From a virus: a stretch of 29,383 nt of DNA. Under the pieces are notes generated by a model. That model had not been told where the DNA came from. It did no database searches and was given only the letters and a program-made list of their open reading frames with translations. Both the position numbers and the translations under genes were made by a program. The first letter of the stretch is position 1, and every line of letters starts with the position of its first letter. Of the stretch, positions 6,077-18,600 are shown one piece after another. The stretch spans positions 1 through 29,383 of the IMG/VR virus record IMGVR_UViG_3300027752_001286; one strand, 5' to 3'.

Positions 6077-8833
6077 TTATACATTAAACTCGTAGTTTGC
6101 GAATAGTATGTATTGTTCTTCGCTGTTACCTTTAGTTGAGTCAATAATATATCTATCTACTTCAAATTCTAAATTAGTAAAATCAAAACTACTGTTTTTA
6201 ATGTTTGTAATTATATTAGCACTGTCTCCTGCTTTACAATAACAGAGTGGTACTGCTGTAATGTATCCTAGTTCTTCAATACTGTTTTCTTGTGGTGTTC
6301 TCATCCATAGTGGTAAAAACGCTCCATCTGAAACACCTACTTTAGCAAGTTGAGCTCGCATATTTGTTATGTTACTAATGTATCGTTTGTTGTCTAAGTT
6401 TTCGCTGATTTGAACGGCATCACTGCTTATGTCAATTGGGTTGGTCTTAGGACGAAATCTTTCACTATATTCATCAATTATTCCTGATGTGTTATCTTGT
6501 GTTTCAAAATTTGTTTGATTAATTTTAAGAGGGTTACTAGTTTTAATTTTAATACTTTCTCTTACAACACCTTTGTTACTATCTGCAGGATCTATAATAT
6601 CAACATACACTACTTCGTATACGGAATTAGTAGTTCCTGGGGTTCTAGCAATCGCTGATTTTACAGTACCAAACTTAAACTTTTTACGTTTATGATTTTT
6701 AGCACTTGCTGCAACATATTCTTTTATAAATTTTGTTTCAATTCCTGCATACACTAACATCTTAATTTGATTCTGAATACCAAATTGCACATCACTTGGT
6801 CTGTATATTTTACTAGGTTCAAATATAGTTGGATCACTAATAAAGTTATTAAATATTGACTTTTGTGTTTCCTTCATAAACGGTTGTACTACTAAGTTAC
6901 TGTAAACATAATCTTCCGGATCAGATACTTTAATAGTAAATGCTCGTGTTACAGCACTAAATCCAAATTGATCTTCAGCGTTAACTGTAAACGTATAGGA
7001 TTTATCAACAGTAGTACTATCGCCATCAAGTATTAAATCACCCGAATCAAATGTTGCCAATCCTGATTTAATAAACTTGTACGGTTCCCATTTAGATGTA
7101 AGATCAGTTGCAAAGTCTGCACTTGCTGTGTGTGTACTATTATTAATATATAAACTTCCATTATAATTTACAACATTAAAGGCGTTATATACTCTGCCTG
7201 TCTTCCAAAAAGATCTATAATAGTTTTCACCAAACTGTCTTACCTTGCCAAATATCTCTCCATCGAGTGCAAGGGTAAGCCCGGGCGGCAATCTTCCACT
7301 GGACAATGTATATCGTACAACAGCATTAGGAACTGATGTTTTTGCATTAACAGCAAACACACTAGTATAGTTTGCACCAATAGTTCCTAATGCACTAGGA
7401 GTATTCCATGTAATAGTAGAATCAACTTCACCTAATAGTGTTACTGTAAATGTTTTCTTTTTGTTTGCTTCTAGTACACTAGTTGTGCTATCAGTAAGTG
7501 CTTCAGTAAATACAAGACCTGCTCGTGTATATGTTTGTAATCCTCTATTAATAGTTATAGTGTCGTATGCTAAGACAGCATTATTAACTGCTGTTATTAA
7601 ATACGTTTGACCTTTAATTGTAATTGTTTGATTTAACAAATCAAGGAGTCTACTATTTTTCTTAATTTTAATCACAGTATCATTTTGTACAGCATTATCA
7701 TATATAACAATTTCTACATTTTCAAATGTAGTTGTACCGGTAGCTGCATAACGAACAGCATTTACTGTAAATTTATATTCTTTAGTTATAGACGGTTGAT
7801 AAGGAACAATACCAACTAGCTCGCCAGTAGCACTATCAAGTTCTAAACCAGGAGGTGTAATACTTGGTGTGCCGTCATCGTTTGTATCTTCTAAGGTAAA
7901 GCCGATAAATCCAGATAGTGTTTCACTGTCAACAACATCTAAAAATAATGTAACATAGTTATTAGCACGTCTGAATCCAAGGTTGCTTGGAGTTAACCAA
8001 ATCGGTGTTCTAACGTTAGTGTTATCTGCTGAAAAGATACCATTGCTAAGTTGTAATATAGTATTGTCAGTTCTTAAAAAGTCATCCCCGACTACATATA
8101 TTCTAAACTTTCTTTTAGATACAGTGTCACCATCAGATGCACTAACTGTAAACTGATAGTTCCTATTAAGTTTCTTAGGTGATTTAGTTGGTACACTTAA
8201 ATCGTATGTATCAACATCGTAGAAGTAACTGTCATACCCGTTTGCTGGGCGTGTACCAAAGTCGAATGCATACGATCCATATGCATTGTCATCGTAATAT
8301 CCTTGTGCTGCTAATTTATCTAATGCTAATACTGGGTCAACAACTCCACTAATCAGCCCAGATGCTGACAATGTAATACCCGGGGGTAGTTGTCCGTCGC
8401 CTGATGCTATAAAATATTCTAAATTTTGACCTGCTGCCAAGTCGCTGTCAGTTGCTAACAGTTGATAGTTTATAGGACTTGAATCTAGTACATACAGTGA
8501 GGAGTTATTACCTAGTGGTAGTTCACCTTCTGGAGTAACCCATACAGGAGCATCTGCACCCACAATAGTAATTTTAAAAGTTCGATCCTCAACGGCGTTG
8601 TTAAAAGTTGCACGTAACACAAATTTAAATTCAGTTTCTCTAGCAACTTCTAGAGGTGTACCTCTAAGAGTTAGTCCGTCGAGTCGCAGTCCAGGGGGTA
8701 TATTGCCACTGATTAATGCTACTGTTGATGAAGCAGGAAGACCTAACTGAACTGCAGTAGCGCCACTAAGCGATACTGATTCGTTATATGTTCCTAAACT
8801 TATATTATTTTCTACTGTCCAGATGTTCGCCAT
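6077..8833 (-). CDS. Ig-repeat (He_PIG/cadherin-like) tail protein with an inserted carbohydrate-binding-like motif
   Basis: 918 residues, secretion signal absent, beta-rich. The putative-Ig (He_PIG) signature G-x-LPPGL-x-L...G-x-I/L-x-G occurs four times: IPPGLRLDGLTLRG (45-58), QLPPGITLSASGLISG (148-163), TPPGLELDSATGELVG (326-341) and RLPPGLTLALDGEIFG (514-529), each followed or preceded by FTVxAxD/FxIxVxGD strands. Residues about 545-587 (GRVYNAFNVVNYNGSLYINN ... KWEPY) resemble a CBM5/12-type chitin-binding module inserted in the last repeat. The C-terminal 280 residues are not recognised. It sits between two fibre-like genes behind its own late promoter, so it is probably an adhesive tail or fibre component (inference). 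Confidence 0.8.
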   Translation of the reverse strand: MANIWTVENNISLGTYNESVSLSGATAVQLGLPASSTVALISGNIPPGLRLDGLTLRGTPLEVARETEFKFVLRATFNNAVEDRTFKITIVGADAPVWVTPEGELPLGNNSSLYVLDSSPINYQLLATDSDLAAGQNLEYFIASGDGQLPPGITLSASGLISGVVDPVLALDKLAAQGYYDDNAYGSYAFDFGTRPANGYDSYFYDVDTYDLSVPTKSPKKLNRNYQFTVSASDGDTVSKRKFRIYVVGDDFLRTDNTILQLSNGIFSADNTNVRTPIWLTPSNLGFRRANNYVTLFLDVVDSETLSGFIGFTLEDTNDDGTPSITPPGLELDSATGELVGIVPYQPSITKEYKFTVNAVRYAATGTTTFENVEIVIYDNAVQNDTVIKIKKNSRLLDLLNQTITIKGQTYLITAVNNAVLAYDTITINRGLQTYTRAGLVFTEALTDSTTSVLEANKKKTFTVTLLGEVDSTITWNTPSALGTIGANYTSVFAVNAKTSVPNAVVRYTLSSGRLPPGLTLALDGEIFGKVRQFGENYYRSFWKTGRVYNAFNVVNYNGSLYINNSTHTASADFATDLTSKWEPYKFIKSGLATFDSGDLILDGDSTTVDKSYTFTVNAEDQFGFSAVTRAFTIKVSDPEDYVYSNLVVQPFMKETQKSIFNNFISDPTIFEPSKIYRPSDVQFGIQNQIKMLVYAGIETKFIKEYVAASAKNHKRKKFKFGTVKSAIARTPGTTNSVYEVVYVDIIDPADSNKGVVRESIKIKTSNPLKINQTNFETQDNTSGIIDEYSERFRPKTNPIDISSDAVQISENLDNKRYISNITNMRAQLAKVGVSDGAFLPLWMRTPQENSIEELGYITAVPLCYCKAGDSANIITNIKNSSFDFTNLEFEVDRYIIDSTKGNSEEQYILFANYEFNV

Positions 8834-8857
8834 ACAAGATTATTCCTTTATATAGCA

Positions 8858-8865
8858 TATTTATC
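8858..8865 (-). promoter_or_regulatory. T4-like late promoter box GATAAATA
   Basis: Minus-strand GATAAATA, 24 nt upstream of the Ig-repeat protein ATG, with an AAGGAAT Shine-Dalgarno in between. A TTGACA (8869-8874) lies just upstream, but no -10 box sits at the right distance, so I read this site as late only. Confidence 0.8.
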
Positions 8866-8875
8866 GATTGTCAAA

Positions 8876-9610
8876 CTAGAATGCCGGAGTATTAATAGAG
8901 CCAGCGTCTAGTGTTACATTAGGCTGTGATGTACTAATGCCACCAAAGTCTACATCTGCTGTCTTAATTAAAAAGTCGTATATGTTAGTAACAGTTATGT
9001 TACTAATACTTCCAAAGTTCCAACTATTTGTTGGTTGACGATAGTAATCTAAATCTCTAATATCGATATTATGCACGTTGCCAGTAACGTTACCAGTTAA
9101 ATTACCTGTTACGGCAACCGCTGTTAAGTTTTGTATGTTACCAATACTTTGCCCATTTGCGTTCAACGAGGCACTTAGTTGTGGAGCAGGGTCCTGTGAA
9201 AGACTGCCTAATGCACTAGAGTCAATTCTAATGTTATTACCGTCTCTAGTAGTAGTTATTAACGTTCCACCTTGCATTGTAACTGTAGTATTTTCAGTTA
9301 CAGTTAAACTTCCAGTGTCGCCTGCAACAATAAACTGTGTTACACCAGCATCAACGTTAATTGTTATATCATTATTTGTTGATGTTAGTGTTGCATTAGT
9401 GCCGCCTATTAATGACTTAAACCTTAGATCGTTAACATTTGTATCAAAGTATAGGCCACTTCCTGATCCTAAATTTGATACTGTGGTTGCTTCCGGAGTT
9501 CTAGCATCTAAATCGGAAAAGTTAAATACAACCTTTTCAAATGCTTCTCTTAAATCGTCACCTGTGCCGTCGTTAGCAACACTGCCTAAATTAATTGTCT
9601 TTAATGCCAT
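8876..9610 (-). CDS. Fibre protein paralogous to the N-terminus of the giant fibre, 244 residues
   Basis: Starts MALKTINLGSVANDGTGDDL followed by REAFEKVVFNFSDL, which aligns by eye with the giant protein start (NINIGVEGNDGTGDSIREAF then RKVNDNFTQLYAVFG). A second shared block is SQDPAPQLSASLNANGQSIG, which resembles EEDETPKINSTGGGINASGN in the giant. The remainder is Gly/Ser/Thr-rich beta repeats, with the marine-phage fibre motif VTGNLTGNVTGNV (about 178-190). It lies directly downstream of the giant gene with its own late box at 9634-9641. It could be a short partner fibre or an adaptor that docks at the same site as the giant (inference). No enzymatic motif. Confidence 0.75.
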   Translation of the reverse strand: MALKTINLGSVANDGTGDDLREAFEKVVFNFSDLDARTPEATTVSNLGSGSGLYFDTNVNDLRFKSLIGGTNATLTSTNNDITINVDAGVTQFIVAGDTGSLTVTENTTVTMQGGTLITTTRDGNNIRIDSSALGSLSQDPAPQLSASLNANGQSIGNIQNLTAVAVTGNLTGNVTGNVHNIDIRDLDYYRQPTNSWNFGSISNITVTNIYDFLIKTADVDFGGISTSQPNVTLDAGSINTPAF

Positions 9611-9633
9611 TTATTAAAACTCCTGTATACTTG

Positions 9634-9641
9634 TATTTATT
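9634..9641 (-). promoter_or_regulatory. T4-like late promoter box AATAAATA
   Basis: Minus-strand AATAAATA, 23 nt upstream of the 244-residue gene, overlapping the stop of the giant gene by 2 nt, with CAGGAG before the ATG. The first base differs from the T/G seen elsewhere; cyanophage late boxes tolerate any base there. Confidence 0.68.
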
Positions 9642-12600
9642 ATAAGCGACCAACAACAACTTCTACAATACCTCTGCCGTCGTCGTCTTTTGTTCCTACA
9701 GCTTTACCAATAACAGTACCTAAACTAGGATCGTTATTAACAATAGCATAACCTGGTATTGCACTAGTTACAAGCATGTCGCCTTTAGCAACATGTCCAA
9801 TTACTTTACATGGTACACGCCCTGTTAGTGCTAATGGTACAACCGTGTCGCCTTCTAATTTATTGTTCATTAAGTATGCTGGATTTGTTGATACAACGCC
9901 TGCAACTTTACGATCACCCTTTATTGTACAAGCAGTAATTTCTTCATCACCGCCAAATACAACAACAGTGCCTGCTTCATATGCTTCATCGCCTATATAA
10001 TTCTCCGCCAAATCCGCATAGTTTGCTGACGAAGCTACAGTATTAAGTACGTCGGTTGCAGCGTTAAACGTAATTCCGCTACTATCTACTAAACCAGGTG
10101 TATTACCAGTATTGGCCCCAACCATTACAATATTATAAGTTCCACTAGGTGCCGCACTAACATTAAAGTTAGTTGCGTTTGTTGCATTTGTTGCAGACCC
10201 TACGCTTCCGCCGGTTGTAGCATATCCTTTACCTTCAACAAAGTTTTTAATAGCAGCTGCTGTTAGTAATGTTGTATCGTTGTCGGTAGTACTTGCACCA
10301 GCAGCGCCTACTTCAGTACTTGTTTGTATAGCTGCGGCAGACATCATAGCAACAGTTACATCTGGTATTCTAGCTGCAGCAAATGTACCACTGCCAATTT
10401 TAGAAGCTGCTAAACTTGGTATTCTTGCATCAGCAAATGAACCACTAGTAATTTTACTTGCACCTAAACTTGGTATTCTTGCATCAGCAAATGTACCACT
10501 GTCAACAGCACTTGCATCAAGTGTGTCCCATACAGGAGCTGCACCAGCAGAACCATTGCCAGTCATTGCTAAGAATTTTTGTGTTGCTACTGTATTTGCT
10601 GCTAGATAACTAGTTGCTCCTGTGCCGCTTTGATACGGTATTTGGTTAGCTGCACCATCTTTTAAATGCGTAGCTGATGCCGCGTTACCTGTTGTTGAAC
10701 CCGAACTTCCACTTACATTACCAGCGAAAGCACCTGTGAATGTAGTTCCTGTAAAGTTAGTTGAATATACGTGATTGAATCTAGTACCAGTAAGTCCAAT
10801 GTCTATTGTTCCACTAGGTACAATGTTTGCTGACGTTGTAATAGCATCACTAATACTCAATCGTTGTGCTGTAGTATCAGTTCCACTTGCTGTTAAGAAG
10901 TCAAATCTAGTTTTCTCACTGCCACCAGTAAGTGTAGTAGCTCTAACATTCATTAATGCTTTAGCACCTCCATCTACAGCGACAGTTGTATTGTCCATTT
11001 CAAATGCTAACGAACCTAACCAGTCATTAACTGCTGGGGAAGTTGTATCATGGAAGAAACTAATTTGATTAGTTGCACTTCCAGTTCCAGCTTCTGTGTT
11101 ACGGATATTAATTTTTGGAGTATCAAGCGTACTTGCAATAGTAAATGTATCAGTGCTTACATCACCTAAGTCAAAGTTTCCTTTAACAGTTAAGTCGCCG
11201 TCGAGTACAGTATTTCCTGCAACATCTAAATTAGTTCCAACGTATAGTTTCTTAGCAATGCCAACACCACCGTCAATTATTACTGACCCTGTTATTGAAC
11301 TTGATGCATCAGTTGTATTGTTAACAACAAGAGTACCATCAATATCTGTGTTACCATTAGATGCTGTTACATTGAAGTTGCCACCTATGTCAAAGTCGCT
11401 ACCAACAAATAGTTTTCCAGCAATACCAGCACCACCGGCAACAATTAATGCACCTGTTGCTGTACTTGTTGATGCTGTTGTTGCATTTGCATTTATTATG
11501 CCACTAACATTTAATACGCCAGTAACATCAACTTCATCGTCAATTGCTATTGCTGTAGTAAGAGTGTTTGCTCTTTGTACTTGTAATTCAATCTTACCAT
11601 CTTTACTTGCCGTCGCTACATCTGCTATTGTTGATTTTATAGCACCATATGTATGTAAAGTAGTAATTGGTCCTGCACTGTCGTTACTTCTAAAGTTAAT
11701 AGTACCAACACCGTCTGCGGTTGCAACACTGCTTGTTTTCTTAATAATGTCTAAAGTATAACCTGCTGCATCTGTATTAGTTCTTTGTAAGTCAAGATCG
11801 CTAACAATAACGGAGTTAACGGTTAATGTATCAGTTGCAGTATTACCAATTGTTGTGTTACCTTGTACCGATAACGCATTTTTAATTGTAGTTGTTCCAG
11901 ATAGTGCGGTTAGTACATCAACATTACCTGATCTTAATACAACACCTGCGCTATCTGCTAGTAATGCATTTTGACCATTAGCAACAATCGCTGTTTGACC
12001 AGCTGTTGTGTATGGTGAAACGCCGCCTAGTGCAATACCAGAACCAGTTGCTGTTAAGTCAGCTGGGTCTTGAATAAAGTTGGTATAGATCCAATCAACT
12101 GCTAAATGCGGTTTTTGGTTTGTAAGTGGAGTATCTTCACCTGCATTTTGTGCAAAAGCACTAGCAAAGCCGTTAATGCCTGAGCCTGCCGCTACAACTC
12201 TTACGCCAACATTACCAATGTCAACACTGGCAGTTGGAATTTCAATTATACTTTCATCAACTTCTACGCTAGTAGGTGTTACGCCTGATATGCTCATTGC
12301 TAAGTTTTCGTTTGGTGTGTAAACATCTAAGAATGTATCACCGCCTGCTGAACGTGTATCTAATGTTCTACGACTATCAACTAACAGTCCTTTAACATCA
12401 ATAAAGCCTTCAGTATTTGCTGATACAAACGTTAAGCCGTTTTGATCATTTGAATCAAGTGTGCGTACTAATTGATTACCTGCGCCAGCCTTTGTAATTT
12501 GTGTAGTGCCATAAACACCATCTGCTAGTTTAATTAGTGCTTCGCCTGATGTTGAAAACTGAGTTGCACTTACAATAGTTGCGGCACTTGCATGACTGTC

Positions 12601-15600
12601 AGCTGTAACACCTGCAAGTGTTCCTGTGCCAGGGAAAGTACCAGTAGCATTAATAACAACTACTTTGTTTTCACTTGTAACAGCGCCTTGTACGACAGCA
12701 TCAACACCACCTGAACTAACTGTTGCACCTGTTGCAACACTTACAAGTCCCTCAGTTTGAATAACCCAACCTGCAACTTCTGTAACTGTACTATTTGCAA
12801 AATCTTTATCTTGTATAGCACCACCTAAGTCAATGATTTGATCGAAGCTAACAGCATACGGTACACCATCTGCATTGTAAGCAGGATCACCTATGTCTCC
12901 TCTACCAATAACACTGTTCTCAGGTATGTCTTGAATCTTGTCAAACGTTATACCTCTATCTTTAACATTTACAAATCCTGTTTTCTCTATTGTAGTAATA
13001 GTTCTAGTTGAATTTACAGGAGTTCCTTTAATAGTTGATGTTTGTTGTACAGCGTTTGCACTTCCTGGTAAACTATATGTTGTTACAGGTGTAACATATG
13101 TTGTAGTAGCACCACCTGTAGCAAATACATCGCTTGTTCTAATTTTAAGCGTAGTAGTATTAATAACTTTGTCAACATACCCAGTAACTGCTCCTTGTGT
13201 AATAATGTCATTAACATTAGCACTAATTGTTCCGCTGAATATAAAGATTTGATCTTCAGCAAACGCATCTGCACTAAACGCTGCAATACCTTTATTTGCT
13301 TGACTAGTTCTTCTTCCACTAGTTGTAAAGTCTTCAAACAGATCACTATTGGCTAACAATGGTGCTTTAGTCATCAACAGTTTTTGTTGTTGAATATCTG
13401 CTGAGGTATTAACATCAGCATCTAGTAAACTTTCTGCTTGATACTGTAAGTTAATACTTGTAGCATCTTCGGATCTAGTTACTGTTAAGTTAATATCACT
13501 ACGTGTTGCATCTCCTGGACTACCAACTTTGCTTTCGCTTGCGTTAGCAACTTCAATCATTGGATATACAGCAAGTCCGTCTCTACCTTGTGTAGTATTT
13601 CTTGACACATTACCATTTGATATAGTTTCTGCTTGGAAGTCTATTGGATCTCCACTTGAGGCGTCTGCAATAAGTGCGGTACTAGTTACTAATGCTGCTG
13701 TTGCAACTATAGTTTCACTACCACCTGGGTTATTAACAAGCTCAATAGCAGTACCGTTAAATACGCCTGTTACTTCTCTAAGCATAATTTGAGTAGCTGT
13801 TGTTTTACCTGATCCAACTACTGTTTGTGGATGTAATACATAACCTTGTGCGCCCGTACTTGGCTGTCTTAATAGCTGTCCTCTTACAGCAACAGTTCCA
13901 GTAGCATTTAATGCAACCATTGTTAATGGTAACACTGTGTAAGTTAGTACCTGAACATTAAGTCCTGATGCTACGTCTGTACTGTTTTCACCATTATCAA
14001 ATTTAAACGAATCACTAATGTCAACAATACGTCCTGCACTATTTGAATCTTGTCCAAAAATAACATCGTTTACACTAAACATAGTGCCAGCAACGTATTT
14101 GATATAAACTTTCTTTTGTCCTGTTAGTACAAGTAAGTCACTTCTACCGTTTGCATTATTAAAATCTGTTTGATATAAACTTACATTGCGTAGGTCTTCA
14201 AATTCATCGTTAGCAAAGATTCTGTTATCAACATATTCTTTAGTTGCTGCATCAGTATCTGCTATAGGACGTTTGAGTAAAGTAATTCTACCATTCGTCA
14301 TGTTCAGTGTATGTGTGGTTTCTCCACCACTTGTTACTGGTGTCAGTTGCGGATTAGTTGCACTCATTACTGTTGTAAGTGCTGCAGGATCTACTACGTT
14401 AAATTCGTCAAATCCTAAACGTCTGTTTATGTAATCTACTACAGCAACTTCAGTAGGAACATTTTTAAGTTCTGCTGTTGCCTGTGTAAAGCTACTTGTA
14501 AACTTACTAATAATCTCGCCGTCTTTAAATCCTAGTCCGTCAAGTCCTGAGATATTAATTTGTGCTGTAAACGATATAGTACCAGTACCTTGGTCAACTG
14601 TAAAGAACTTACCAACTCTAAAGAATCCATCTTCGTCTGTTGATGCAAAGAACACACGCCCTTTGTTTCTTTCCCATACTTGGGCTTTGGTTGCCGTTGC
14701 GTCACTTGTTACAATCGCTGTTTTTGCAACTGCAGGTTGACCAAAGATAATGTTTGGATAGTTAGATGTATTAAATCCACCTGTACCAATATTACTAAAG
14801 TCATGTCCTGTTGCTCTACATAGTGAAATATTAACAGTAATTTCTGCACCTTCACCTGACGGAACACCAATTGCAATGTTTACGTTGTCTGTTTCGTTAC
14901 CAACACTTAATGAATCAGCAATACCTGTTGTAGGAGCTGCTTCGTCGGCATCGTAATACTTGTCACTTGCTGGAGTACGATCAATTTCTAAGTATGGGAA
15001 CCCAGTTATAGCTGAATTAGGCTCGCCAGTTTCTCTAGTTCCTATAGCACCTATTGATGTACCTGCCCCATCGTGATATGCAAGTACTTTGTGTATTCTG
15101 TCTTTCCATGCAAATATCATATCTGCATTTTGAATTCTTACTGTAGACTCACTGCCTAGTGCTGGAATAGCAATATATCTATCACCCGGTGTGCCACCAA
15201 ACGATTCTATTTTACCAAGAGTTGTAAGGTAACTTAGTTTTACTACACCGCCTGTGGCTAATGCACCAATACTAGCAAACGTACCGTCACCTGCTGTGTC
15301 TCGTTCAACATTGCCGCCGCCTACAGTATAATCAGTTCCGTTCCAATTTTTAACATAAAGTACAGTAGCACCTGCAGCAACTGCTTTAGTTATTGTACCT
15401 GTTGCTGACCCTTGTCTAACAATAGACCCTACACTTATAGGACCTGCTAATACTACGTTTAATGTTAGCTTAACCTGTGATTTGTAGAAACCGTAATCTA
15501 CTCTTTGTCTAATGTACTCATAGTTACTATCAAATGTAAGTATGTTTTGATCAGTGGGTAATTGTGTTTCACCTAAACCGTCAAATGTTGTTATTGGTGT

Positions 15601-18600
15601 TGTATCAAAGTTAATAGAACGATAAGTGTTCTCAGGTTGTTCTTCAAACACAACTGCTGTAGATGGTCTAATCGGAACAGTCTGTACTCCGTCTAAAATA
15701 AACTTTGCTCTAGACCTAAGGTTAACTGCGTCACCTGCTCCTAATGGACTTGATAATCCGCCTGTGCTTACTGACTCATCGTTAGTTGAATTGGAGAATG
15801 ATAGTTTCCATACCGCTCCTTGTTCACCTATTAACACGTTGCCACCACTGCCTGTTAAAGTAGCTTTACCTGATCTTGCTGTGTATGACCCTGCCCATGA
15901 TGTGCCGTCTACTGTTGTTGTTAATGCTGAATCACTGTATAGTGCAACATAGCGTTTATCGTTTGTAGTACCGCCAGTAGTTGTACTAACCTTAGCATAG
16001 TAAGTACCGTTTAAATCTGTTACTCCTAATGCATCAACAATCGTAATAGGATCTTCGTCTACAAAGTTATGTCCTATTGTTTCGATTATAACAGGATTTG
16101 CTTTTGTAACACCAATAATAGTTTTACGACCTGCTTTATCTAAATTACTTTCAATTGCTGTAATAGTTCTGCCTGTAGTTGTACCATTAATGTATATCGT
16201 ATCACCTAACGCAAACTGATTTCTGTTTTCTGGAAGTGTTACATATAGCTTATCATTGTTAGTAGCAGCGTTAATTGGTCTAGATACTCTACCCAGGGCC
16301 ACTGTTGCCGATTGACTTGTTCCAGCTGTAAGAGTTGCTCTTGCATTGTACGCAATGCCAGTAAGAGTGCCACTTAGTGTAAGTTTAACTTCGTTGACTC
16401 CAGGAATACCGTCTGCTGAAAACGCATCAGTTACAGTTACAACTTCAAATCTACTAAGACTACTAGCTTCGCCGCCTGCATCTTGTATTGTAGCTGTATT
16501 ACCTAAGTTGCCTGTGTTATATGATGAACCGTTTAACGTTGTTGTAAGAGCTGCATCAGTATAAAGTGTTAGTGTACCTGTTGATGGATTGGTTCCTACA
16601 TAACGTATACCGTCTAGTCCTGGATTAGCGCCGCCGCCACTAGTAGGAATATTACTGCTTTCTACTAGCACTCTTTGTCCTGCAATAAAGCCATGTGCTG
16701 CTGCGTTAACTGTTACTGGATTAGATGCGCCGATACTAGCAATACCTATTTTTTTATTGTAAAGTACGTCAACTTCGCCTTCTGGTAATGGAGCAAAGTC
16801 AGTATCAGTTACGTATAGGAATGTTTGTAATGCGTTAGCGTTAGCACTTACTCCTGAGTTAACATATACTTTAGCTGTTTGTGAAGTATCAAATGCTAAC
16901 GAACCTGTTTGTGCAACTTCGTTCGGGTCCCCACCTGCAGCAACTAGTCCAAAGTTACCATAAGCATTAGAACCGTTTAACGATCTAATCTCAGAACCGT
17001 TGTTTGCATAATAAGCTGCGTGGCAATAGTACGTAAACATACTAACCATTTCTGATATACCGTTGTTAGTACATAATAGACCGTAACCCAAATCGTTAAC
17101 TTGCGTAAAGTCATTACCAAGCATAGATCTGTTACCAGCTGTTTGTAATACGATTGGAAAGTTTTCACCGCCAATCCAACCTTGTCCTTCGCCGTTGGCA
17201 TCTGGATTTGAATTCTTATCAAGAATAAGTTCTGCTGTACCGTTAGTTGGGCTATAATTCCTAATAGCATTAACTTGATAACGTACACCATTTACATAAA
17301 ATGGTGCTGGTAGTTGTGGACGTCTTGAAAACAATCCAAGCCCTACTCCGTTGCCGCCAACTAGTTTTGAATCTCTTCTACTTCTTACAAATATTTCAAA
17401 GGGTGAGTTAGAACCTGCACCTGAAATATTATCAGTGATCTCTAACGGCATGTTACTAACAAAACCATCAACAAACATACCACCTCTAAATGCTTGCTTG
17501 TTTATTGATTGTGAGAAACTTGAACCTGTTTGTATGTATGGTGACTTAGTAAGTACCTGGCCGTCTGGGTCAAGTACACACATAAATCCGCCATGTCCTT
17601 GCACAGTCATATTACGTAAGATAGTAGCATCGTTCATTAAGAAGACGTCCATATCTTTGTTGTCTTTAGGTGGATTGTATTCTGTATTGAATGCAAACAC
17701 AATAATATTCAACAGTCCGGAAACAATAGTACTTGTGCCTACCTCAGCAAGTTGTGCAGTCGTTACTGTAATATCCCAAGCTGATGCCGCTTGTCTTGCA
17801 CTTGGCACACTTGGAGTACCTACTGGTGAACCTGATGCACCTAATATTGCTTGTGCAATGTTACCAATTTCTAGTATTGAAGCTGACGTTATAATTTCTT
17901 GCCCTACTTCTACAGCGCCTGCATAATATTTACCCTGGATCTCAAGTGACTGATCAACAAGACCTTTGTCTAAGTCAAACGCTAATGCATCAACAATAAG
18001 ACCTAAGTCTCTTGCACATTTTGGTCCATAAGTAAATGCTACTGCACTTGACACAGTTGCCGGAACACTATTTGCTCCTTTACTTACACCGCTAACACTT
18101 AATGCGCCTGTGGTATTAAATATTCCACTTGGTCCTACAATAGTAACTGTATTATCTGTGCTATCGCTTTTTACTTTACCAGTTACGTTTGTACCTGCTT
18201 GAATAACTGTGTCGCCTCTGGTGAAAGTTACGTTACCAGTTAGTGTTAAATCAACTTGTGTATAATCACCAAAACCACCGTTATTTAAGTTAGCTTGTGA
18301 ACTTTCAGCTAAAAATAATAAAACTTCTTGTACAATCGCATCTCTGTTTTTCGTTAACAAACTAACAGCATTTGTATAACCACCTGGGTTAACAACAGTG
18401 CCTGCTTGTGTATTAACTGGTCTTCTTGGATCAAGTGCATAATGATAACCAAAGTTTGATGGTCTTGCATATTGCACTGGCGTACCAGTTAAGTATGTAC
18501 CTGCTTGTACGGCATTGTTAATAGAAATATTGTTACTTACTACAGTATCAAACGCTGTTACGTCAGCATATCCGTTACCAGTTTCGCTTGGTGGTACACC

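Noticed and set aside
8869-8874. TTGACA upstream of the Ig-repeat protein gene
   Set aside because: No -10 box at 16-18 bp; the adjacent TATATA is only about 14 bp away. The late box explains the site better.
9078-9617. Plus-strand frame of 179 codons opposite the 244-residue fibre gene
   Set aside because: It is a mirror of a low-stop, repeat-rich coding region, with no Shine-Dalgarno, promoter or recognisable motif; the composition is a reverse image of Thr/Val/Gly codons.
11096-11761. Plus-strand frame of 221 codons inside the giant fibre gene
   Set aside because: Same effect: long antisense frames are common opposite this gene, and the predicted protein is a Val/Ser/Pro-rich artefact.
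13083-13346. Minus-strand 87-codon frame inside the giant gene
   Set aside because: It is an alternate frame of the giant coding sequence, which is uninterrupted here, so there is no sign of frameshift.
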